NCBI GenBank assembly: GCA_021778975.1
Contig: JAJYBO010000066.1
Coordinates: 1 to 11,880, forward strand
Length of the DNA stretch: 11,880 bases
Direction: 5' to 3'
Source: Deltaproteobacteria bacterium
Lineage (GTDB): Bacteria > Desulfobacterota > Desulfobacteria > Desulfobacterales > Desulfatirhabdiaceae
The first letter of the stretch is position 1. Every line of letters starts with the position of its first letter. Positions 7,417 through 11,880 of this stretch are shown here, piece after piece. The position numbers were made by a program, and so were the translations under genes. A model generated the notes under the pieces. The model did not search any database. It was not told the DNA's origin and worked only from the letters and a program-made list of their open reading frames with translations.

Positions 7417-7428
7417 AATGCCCCCTAT
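7399..7428 (+). promoter_or_regulatory. Candidate sigma32-like promoter for hsp20
   Basis: At the end of the Nudix gene, GTTGTGA (7399-7405) is followed after 15 bp by CCCCCTAT (7421-7428). The latter matches the heat-shock -10 consensus CCCCATnT at seven of eight positions. The -35 is poor (about four of seven). If used, the hsp20 leader would be about 165 nt and include the inverted repeat at 7463-7505. Confidence 0.25.
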
Positions 7429-7462
7429 GCTTGCGCTGAATCCTTCATTGTTGGATGCGCCA

Positions 7463-7505
7463 TAACGGCGCCGCCGTCCTTGCAGATTTGCGCGGCTTGC
7501 CGTTA
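7463..7505. repeat. Bulged 12-bp inverted repeat in the hsp20 leader
   Basis: TAACGGC plus GCCGC (7463-7474) is complementary to GCGGC (7492-7496) plus GCCGTTA (7499-7505). This gives 12 pairs with a TT bulge (7497-7498) and a 17-nt loop. No T-tract follows on either strand, so it is not a standard intrinsic terminator. An alternative small hairpin, GCGCC (7457-7461) with GGCGC (7467-7471), uses part of the left arm and would compete with it. Confidence 0.6.
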
Positions 7506-7570
7506 AAACCCGACTTTACAAAACGCCCCTTCGATGTTAGCTTTCAGCGGGGTGGATAATAGAGCGTTTG

Positions 7571-7603
7571 TCATAACACCATATGGCCAGGAGGTGAAAA
7601 TGG
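7571..7603 (+). promoter_or_regulatory. Potential hairpin masking the hsp20 ribosome binding site and start codon
   Basis: CACC (7577-7580) can pair with GGTG of the Shine-Dalgarno (7593-7596). CAT (7572-7574) can pair with the ATG (7600-7602) across a small A-rich internal loop. A weak hairpin closing over a very strong Shine-Dalgarno, upstream of a small heat-shock gene, is the layout of an RNA thermometer. The stem is short, and no ROSE-type U(U/C)GCU motif or fourU run was found. Confidence 0.25.
7589..7597 (+). promoter_or_regulatory. Strong Shine-Dalgarno of hsp20
   Basis: AGGAGGTGA is a full anti-16S match, ending 2 nt before ATG 7600 (5 nt from GGAGG). It decides the start against the upstream in-frame start codon at 7534. 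Confidence 0.85.
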
Positions 7604-8031
7604 AATATATCAAAATAAAATTCGGCAATGATTTTAATTCGGTACGCTCCAATCTGGAAAACGTGTTTCATTCCATCAACCCGATTTTCAGGGTCTGCAA
7701 CCGCGCCTGGAATCCGCAGATGGACATTTATGAAACATCGGAAGAAATCATTATCCGGGCGGAAATTGCCGGCGTGGACAAAGAAGATCTGGGCGTGGAG
7801 ATCAACAACAAGGCTGTCCGCATCTTCGGTAAACGTGAAGAATTGCCGCGCGTTGATAACGCCACCTACCGGCTGGCCGAAATCCAGTACGGGTGTTTCG
7901 AGAGGATATTGTTTCTGCCGTCTCTCATTGATCCGGAAATTGTCAGCGCTTCGTACGTGAATGGGTTTCTCCAGATACGTCTTGCCAAAATACCCATGAG
8001 TGTCGTTCACAGGGTGCCGATATCCGAATAG
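7600..8031 (+). CDS. Hsp20/alpha-crystallin small heat shock protein
   Basis: Cytoplasmic ATP-independent holdase chaperone, 143 residues, the normal size for bacterial Hsp20. The alpha-crystallin domain starts at WNPQMDIYET (about residue 43), continues through AEIAGVDKEDLGVEI, RIFGKRE and FERILFLPSLID, and ends at NGFLQIRLAK, which corresponds to the conserved NGVLxIxxxK. A C-terminal VPI fits the [IV]-x-[IV] oligomerisation motif. The N-terminal arm is short (about 42 residues). ATG 7600 is fixed by the AGGAGGTGA upstream; the extra 22 residues from 7534 are not conserved in type. Directly followed, after 165 bp, by lon, so the two form a protein-quality-control neighbourhood, though lon appears to have its own promoter. 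Confidence 0.93.
   Translation: MEYIKIKFGNDFNSVRSNLENVFHSINPIFRVCNRAWNPQMDIYETSEEIIIRAEIAGVDKEDLGVEINNKAVRIFGKREELPRVDNATYRLAEIQYGCFERILFLPSLIDPEIVSASYVNGFLQIRLAKIPMSVVHRVPISE
8017..8026. repeat. CCGATATCCG motif, copy 1 (end of hsp20)
   Basis: This 10-mer recurs exactly, in reverse complement, at 8113-8122 upstream of the lon promoter. A near-copy with one extra T (CCGATATTCCG) lies at about 8055-8065. This copy is within the last hsp20 codons, so it may be constrained by coding. Confidence 0.45.
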
Positions 8032-8051
8032 AAGCTGAAATCCACCATATC

Positions 8052-8072
8052 ATGCCGATATTCCGCCGGCAT
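8052..8072. repeat. Short inverted repeat between hsp20 and lon
   Basis: ATGCCG (8052-8057) and CGGCAT (8067-8072) form a 6-bp stem around a 9-nt loop, 20 bp after the hsp20 stop. There is no T-tract. It may be a weak 3' end structure for hsp20 mRNA. Confidence 0.3.
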
Positions 8073-8112
8073 AATGCAGGCGCGAGGCGCGACGCGTGTT
8101 GAGTTTAAGCCC

Positions 8113-8133
8113 CGGATATCGGTGTCTCGATAT
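8113..8133. repeat. Inverted repeats just upstream of the lon -35 (possible operator)
   Basis: CGGATATCGG (8113-8122) is the exact reverse complement of the motif at 8017-8026. In addition ATATCG (8116-8121) and CGATAT (8128-8133) form a perfect 6-bp dyad with a 6-bp spacer, ending 6 bp before the TTGACA of the lon promoter. The position suits a regulator site. It matches neither CIRCE nor the HspR HAIR box. Confidence 0.35.
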
Positions 8134-8139
8134 TGGATA

Positions 8140-8169
8140 TTGACAAATTCAATCATTTTTTCAGATTAT
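8140..8169 (+). promoter_or_regulatory. Candidate sigma70-type promoter of lon
   Basis: A consensus -35 TTGACA (8140-8145) is followed after 18 bp by GATTAT (8164-8169) as -10, in an AT-rich stretch. RNA would start near 8176, about 20 nt before ATG 8197. An overlapping TATTAT at 8167-8172 is closer to consensus but at 21-bp spacing. Confidence 0.55.
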
Positions 8170-8186
8170 TATACAGATATTCCCTT

Positions 8187-8192
8187 GGAGGT
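8187..8192 (+). promoter_or_regulatory. Shine-Dalgarno of lon
   Basis: GGAGGT ends 4 nt before ATG 8197. It fixes the start there, against the longer in-frame ATG at 8074, which lies upstream of the promoter. Confidence 0.8.
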
Positions 8193-8196
8193 ACAT

Positions 8197-10545
8197 ATGC
8201 CGGAACAGCAGCCGCCTGTGGAACATATTGACGAGATTAAACCTGGAATTCTTCCCATTCTTCCTCTGTTTGACGCAGCGCTTTTCCCCAAAATGGTGTT
8301 ACCCCTTGTGGTGATGCAGGGTGAATCGGTCAAACTGGTGGATGAAGCCATGTCCAGCGACCGCCTGATCGGGCTGGTAGTGTCCAAAAAACTGGACAAG
8401 GAAAATGCCAGACCGGAAGAAGATCTTTATACCGCAGGCACCAGCGCCATGATCTTAAAAATGGCCAAAACGCAGGACAACCGCGCACAGCTTTTGGTGC
8501 AGGGTGTCAGTCGCTTCAAAATTCTGGATTTTATTGATGGCAAACCCTACCTTCAGGCCAGGGTCGAGATGATTCCGGAATCCGAAACCAAAGACACGGA
8601 AACCGAAGCGTTGATGTCCAATCTGGTGAATCTGTTCATGCGCATCGCCGAACTTTCGCCAGGGCTGCCTCCAGAGATTGGCGCCATGGCAAAAGCCATT
8701 CAAGAGCCAGGAATTCTTGCGGATATGGTCGCATCCACCATCAACTCCACGCCCGAAGAAAAACAGCGAATTCTCGAACTCATCAATACCAACGAACGCC
8801 TCAAAGAAGTGACCCGTCTGGCCAATCATCAGGTGGAGATTCTGGAGCTTGGCAACAAGATACAAACCCAGGTCAAGGGGGACATTGACAAAAGCCAGCG
8901 TGAATATTACCTGCATCAGCAACTCAAGGCCATCCGCGAAGAACTCGGAGAAAAAGACGACTCATCCGTCGAAATCGAGGATTACCGCAAAAAAGTCGCT
9001 GAAAAGAATCTTCCGGAGGAAGCCAAAAAAGAGGCGGAGCGGGAGCTGAGCCGTCTGTCACGGATGCACCCGTCGTCCGCGGAATATACGGTGTCCTCCA
9101 CCTATCTGGACTGGCTGACCGCTCTTCCCTGGCATGACAGCACGCCGGACAATTTAGATATCAAAAAAGCCAGAAAGGTTCTGGATGACGATCATTTCGG
9201 TCTTGAAAAAGCCAAGAAACGCATCATCGAGTATCTGGCGGTGCGAAAGCTGAAGCCGGATTCCAAAGGGCCTATCCTCTGCTTTGTCGGGCCGCCGGGC
9301 ACCGGTAAAACGTCACTGGGGGCTTCGATCGCCAGAGCGCTGGGACGACAGTTTCACCGGATATCCCTGGGAGGCGTGCGGGATGAAGCCGAAATCCGAG
9401 GGCACCGCCGCACCTATGTAGGAGCGCTGCCCGGACGCGTCATTCAGGGAATCCGCCGGGCAGGCTCCAACAATCCGGTATTCATGCTGGATGAAATTGA
9501 CAAGGTGGGCAGCGATTTTCGGGGAGACCCGTCGTCCGCGCTTCTGGAAGTGCTGGATCCCGAACAGAATTTTGCGTTCTCCGATCATTATCTGGATGTG
9601 CCGTTCGATCTTTCCAAAGTCATGTTCATCACGACCGCCAATGTGCTGGACACCATCCCGCCGGCATTGCGGGACAGGATGGAGGTGTTGGATCTTCTCG
9701 GATACACCGAAGATGACAAAATCAAGATCGCAAACCGCTATCTGATTCCCCGCCAGCGAAAGGCGCATGGTCTGAAAGCAGACCAGATTGAATTTACGAC
9801 CGGCGTTATTCGGCATATCATCTCCGGCTACACGCGGGAAGCCGGGCTGCGAAACCTGGAACGCGAGATTGCATCGGTTTGCCGCGGGGTCGCCAGCAAA
9901 ATTGCCGAAGGCGATGTGACATCCGTCATTATCAACATCAACAATATCGCCAAATATCTGGGACCGGTCAAATTGATGCCCGAAACCCGTGTACGGGTAT
10001 CCACCCCCGGGGTGGTGATCGGCCTTGCCTGGACGCCCAATGGCGGTGATATCTTGTTCATTGAAGCGACCGCCATGAAGGGCAATAAAAATCTCACCCT
10101 TACCGGACAACTTGGCGATGTCATGAAGGAATCCGCTACCGCGGCGCTGAGTTTCATTCGGGCCAACGCCGCGACAATGGGTATTCCGGAAGATTTTTAC
10201 GAAAAGCACGATATCCATCTGCATATTCCGGCGGGCGCTATTCCCAAAGACGGGCCTTCCGCGGGGGTGACCATGTTGACCGCTCTGACCTCTCTTCTGA
10301 CCGGTCGGATGGTGCATAAAGATATGGCCATGACAGGCGAAATCACGCTTCGGGGACAGGTCTTGCCGGTTGGCGGCATCAAGGAAAAGGTTCTGGCGGC
10401 GCATCGGGCGGGAATCAAAACCATCATTCTACCCAAATGGAATGAAAAAGACTTGGAAGAAATTCCCAAAAAGATTCAAAAAGAAATTCAATTCCATTTT
10501 GTGGATAAAATGCTCGATGTCATCAAACTGGCGCTTGAAAAATGA
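8197..10545 (+). CDS. lon: Lon ATP-dependent protease (LonA type)
   Basis: Cytoplasmic homohexameric AAA+ serine protease that degrades misfolded and regulatory proteins. The 782 residues match LonA (E. coli 784). Domains in order: LON substrate-binding domain (about 15-210, starting ILPLFDAALFPKMVLPL); helical linker; AAA+ module with Walker A GPPGTGKT (Gly365-Thr372) and Walker B VFMLDEIDK; and a C-terminal protease domain with catalytic Ser688 in PKDGPSAGVTML and Lys731 in GGIKEKVLAAHR. The 43-residue Ser-Lys spacing equals that of E. coli S679/K722. All key residues are intact and the gene is full length. The start at 8197 is supported by GGAGGT and places the protein after the promoter. 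The upstream neighbour is hsp20; rlpA overlaps its 3' end. Confidence 0.98.
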   Translation: MPEQQPPVEHIDEIKPGILPILPLFDAALFPKMVLPLVVMQGESVKLVDEAMSSDRLIGLVVSKKLDKENARPEEDLYTAGTSAMILKMAKTQDNRAQLLVQGVSRFKILDFIDGKPYLQARVEMIPESETKDTETEALMSNLVNLFMRIAELSPGLPPEIGAMAKAIQEPGILADMVASTINSTPEEKQRILELINTNERLKEVTRLANHQVEILELGNKIQTQVKGDIDKSQREYYLHQQLKAIREELGEKDDSSVEIEDYRKKVAEKNLPEEAKKEAERELSRLSRMHPSSAEYTVSSTYLDWLTALPWHDSTPDNLDIKKARKVLDDDHFGLEKAKKRIIEYLAVRKLKPDSKGPILCFVGPPGTGKTSLGASIARALGRQFHRISLGGVRDEAEIRGHRRTYVGALPGRVIQGIRRAGSNNPVFMLDEIDKVGSDFRGDPSSALLEVLDPEQNFAFSDHYLDVPFDLSKVMFITTANVLDTIPPALRDRMEVLDLLGYTEDDKIKIANRYLIPRQRKAHGLKADQIEFTTGVIRHIISGYTREAGLRNLEREIASVCRGVASKIAEGDVTSVIININNIAKYLGPVKLMPETRVRVSTPGVVIGLAWTPNGGDILFIEATAMKGNKNLTLTGQLGDVMKESATAALSFIRANAATMGIPEDFYEKHDIHLHIPAGAIPKDGPSAGVTMLTALTSLLTGRMVHKDMAMTGEITLRGQVLPVGGIKEKVLAAHRAGIKTIILPKWNEKDLEEIPKKIQKEIQFHFVDKMLDVIKLALEK

Positions 10546-11341
10546 TGAAATCGTCAGGCGGCGGATTACATATCTCACGCACCCTGTAAGTGTTGTATGG
10601 CGACTTGGATGCCTGACGGCGCTGGCCCTGATGCTGGCGGCAGGGTTTCAGGGCTGCGGCGGTTCCGCGCCGTCGTTAGTGCGTCCACCGGCAGCGGCGA
10701 TATCGCCAGGCGCTCCCAGACCCTATAAAGCGCTCGGCAAGTGGTATCAGCCATTACCGGACGCCAGGGGCTACCATGAGAAGGGAGTCGCCTCGTGGTA
10801 TGGAAATGATTTTCATGGTAAAAAGACATCCAGCGGTGAAATTTACGATATGTACGCCGAAACTGCGGCCCACAAGACGCTTCCGCTGGGAACGATCGTC
10901 CGCGTACGCAATTTAAAGAACAATCACCAGATAGATGTCCGAATCAATGACCGCGGACCTTTTGTGAGCGGCAGGATCATAGATCTATCCTATGCCTGTG
11001 CGTGTAAACTGGGTGTTGTCGGGCCAGGAACCGCGCCGGTCGAAGTGGTGGCGATCGGCACAACGGCGCCGCCGGCCGCGGGTACGGACATTCGTGATTA
11101 TTATTACCGGGGCAATTTCACCATTCAGGTCGGTGCATTCAGCGAGCTTAAAAATGCTGAACGGCTCAAGATGCGGCTTGCAAAAGCCTATCAGAATGTT
11201 CATATTCAACCCTACGATGATGTTCGGGGACGCATGTACCGGGTCCGGGTGGCAAGCTGCACGAGCCTGGACAAAGCGGTTCAGTACGAAAAAATGCTGA
11301 TTTCCCGTGGATATCGTGACGCCTTCGCTATCGCAGAATAA
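10517..11341 (+). CDS. rlpA: RlpA-family septal lytic transglycosylase lipoprotein with SPOR domain
   Basis: Envelope protein that cleaves glycan strands lacking stem peptides and acts at the division septum. With ATG 10517 it has 274 residues: a basic N-terminus, a hydrophobic segment, and a lipobox-like FQGC (Cys47) suggesting an outer-membrane lipoprotein. Next come a Pro-rich linker and the double-psi beta-barrel domain (about 88-181) with GVASWYGNDF, TSSGEIYDM, TAAHKTLPLGT and RINDRGPF. Glu108, Asp111 and His119 have the same spacing as the catalytic Glu120/Asp123/His131 of Pseudomonas RlpA. A SPOR peptidoglycan-binding domain follows (about 200-274, FTIQVGAFSE to RGYRDAFAIA). The start is uncertain: 10517 is inside lon (29-nt overlap) with a weak Shine-Dalgarno, but it is the only upstream ATG/GTG/TTG in this stretch that includes the whole signal sequence. 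Confidence 0.88.
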   Translation: MSSNWRLKNDEIVRRRITYLTHPVSVVWRLGCLTALALMLAAGFQGCGGSAPSLVRPPAAAISPGAPRPYKALGKWYQPLPDARGYHEKGVASWYGNDFHGKKTSSGEIYDMYAETAAHKTLPLGTIVRVRNLKNNHQIDVRINDRGPFVSGRIIDLSYACACKLGVVGPGTAPVEVVAIGTTAPPAAGTDIRDYYYRGNFTIQVGAFSELKNAERLKMRLAKAYQNVHIQPYDDVRGRMYRVRVASCTSLDKAVQYEKMLISRGYRDAFAIAE

Positions 11342-11347
11342 CACTTC

Positions 11348-11352
11348 AGGAG
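11348..11352 (+). promoter_or_regulatory. Shine-Dalgarno of cysE
   Basis: AGGAG is 8 nt before ATG 11361 but only 2 nt before the in-frame ATG 11355. The second ATG is therefore the likely start. Confidence 0.7.
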
Positions 11353-11360
11353 TTATGCCA

Positions 11361-11880
11361 ATGGATATTTCGACTTCCGATGAATCTCAGGTATGTAGAA
11401 TTGATGCAGTGTCTCTGGCGCGGTATCGGAATCGTATCCCCGAACTGGCCGACACCATCATTCAAAGCTGTGAAGATCCGACGTGCTATACCCATATTGA
11501 TTACGATCCGATTCCATCCGAAGGATACGTGGTGGATATTATCGAAAAGTTGAGAGAGGTGCTGTTTCCCGGATATTTTTCCCGCGAAAAGGTGGATCCC
11601 GTCAATCTCCGGTTTACGATGGGACAACTTGTGACGCAGCTCTTCGACATGCTGTCCGAACAGATCACGCACAGCATTCGTCATGACTGTTTCCGCTATC
11701 ATCTGTCATGCAGCGACTGCGGGGACAGGGGGCATGAGGCGGCGCTTCAGGTGTTGGAATCCATCCCGGCAATCCGCAAGATTCTGGCATCGGATGTTCA
11801 GGCGGCATTTGAAGGCGATCCGGCGGCGAAGAGTCATGACGAAATCATTTTCAGCTATCCTGGTATGTTCGCCATCAGTG
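11361..11880 (+). CDS. cysE: Serine O-acetyltransferase, long EpsC/CysE type (3' truncated)
   Basis: The enzyme makes O-acetylserine from serine and acetyl-CoA, the first committed step of cysteine synthesis. The frame stays open from ATG 11361 to the right edge (173 codons). The part seen is the helical N-terminal region: PELADTIIQSCEDPTCYTHIDY at about residues 28-49, then REVLFPGYFS, and IRKILASDVQAAFEGDPAAKS with Asp145, ending in DEIIFSYPGMFAIS. The A.EGDPAAKS and YPG segments directly precede the left-handed beta-helix catalytic domain in this family, which would lie outside the window. The long N-terminus is typical of the roughly 300-residue EpsC-like form rather than E. coli CysE. 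It starts 19 bp after rlpA, so it is probably cotranscribed with lon-rlpA or with rlpA alone. Confidence 0.88.
   Translation, partial: MDISTSDESQVCRIDAVSLARYRNRIPELADTIIQSCEDPTCYTHIDYDPIPSEGYVVDIIEKLREVLFPGYFSREKVDPVNLRFTMGQLVTQLFDMLSEQITHSIRHDCFRYHLSCSDCGDRGHEAALQVLESIPAIRKILASDVQAAFEGDPAAKSHDEIIFSYPGMFAIS

Noticed and set aside
7490..7535. Sigma32-type promoter using CTTG (7496) and CCCCTT (7526)
   Set aside because: The spacing between the elements is about 24 bp, well beyond the 13-17 bp expected.
8074..8196. N-terminal extension of Lon from ATG 8074
   Set aside because: It would place the promoter and the GGAGGT site inside the gene and adds non-conserved residues before the usual LON domain start.
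9313..10404. Long minus-strand open frame (363 codons) opposite lon
   Set aside because: It is fully antisense to conserved AAA+ and protease coding sequence, and the translation shows no recognisable domain.
1..11880. Search for mobile elements, CRISPR, tRNA, rRNA, phage or toxin-antitoxin genes
   Set aside because: No transposase, integrase, regular direct-repeat array, cloverleaf pattern or toxin-like small gene pair was visible by eye on either strand.

Overview
The window is a gene-dense, mid-GC bacterial chromosome segment. It has ten protein genes: eight on the plus strand that are complete or run to the right edge, one plus-strand gene cut by the left edge, and one minus-strand gene. 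The protein set suggests a Gram-negative anaerobe, most likely a sulfate-reducer-type member of the Desulfobacterota. It combines a PilB/GspE ATPase with a tetracysteine motif, a corrinoid-activator-type ASKHA protein, CcdA, an RlpA/SPOR lipoprotein and a long EpsC-type serine acetyltransferase. This assignment rests on family resemblance only; there is no rRNA or other direct marker. No tRNA, rRNA, IS element, CRISPR array or phage gene is visible.

Left part (1-2974): the C-terminal three quarters of a PilB/GspE secretion or pilus-assembly ATPase, followed 4 bp later by a GTG-started GT-C type (GT39/ArnT-like) polytopic glycosyltransferase. A convergent gene (2975-4519, minus) encodes an ASKHA/DUF4445 protein related to the RACo/RamA reductive activators of corrinoid proteins, but without the usual N-terminal ferredoxin domain. 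A 146-bp divergent region separates it from proC.

Middle part (4666-7416, plus): proC (proline biosynthesis); ccdA and a secreted thioredoxin-like protein with a CGYC site, which together look like a split DsbD-type thiol-reduction pair; then a NudL-like Nudix hydrolase. A 16-codon mini-ORF sits between the thioredoxin and Nudix genes and its stop overlaps the Nudix start (ATGA).

Right part (7417-11880, plus): a protein-quality-control pair, hsp20 and lon, each with its own leader. The hsp20 leader holds a bulged 12-bp inverted repeat and a short potential hairpin over the ribosome binding site and start codon; the lon leader has a good sigma70-type promoter. lon overlaps rlpA (septal lytic transglycosylase lipoprotein with SPOR domain), and 19 bp later cysE/epsC (serine O-acetyltransferase) begins and runs off the window.

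Most of the content is housekeeping, and I see no convincing undescribed multi-gene system. The points worth a second look are the ferredoxin-less ASKHA activator, the structured hsp20 leader, the mini-ORF before the Nudix gene, the split DsbD-like pair and the repeated GATATC motifs around the lon promoter. No stretch longer than 300 bases lacks a gene; the largest gaps are 7417-7599 and 8032-8196.
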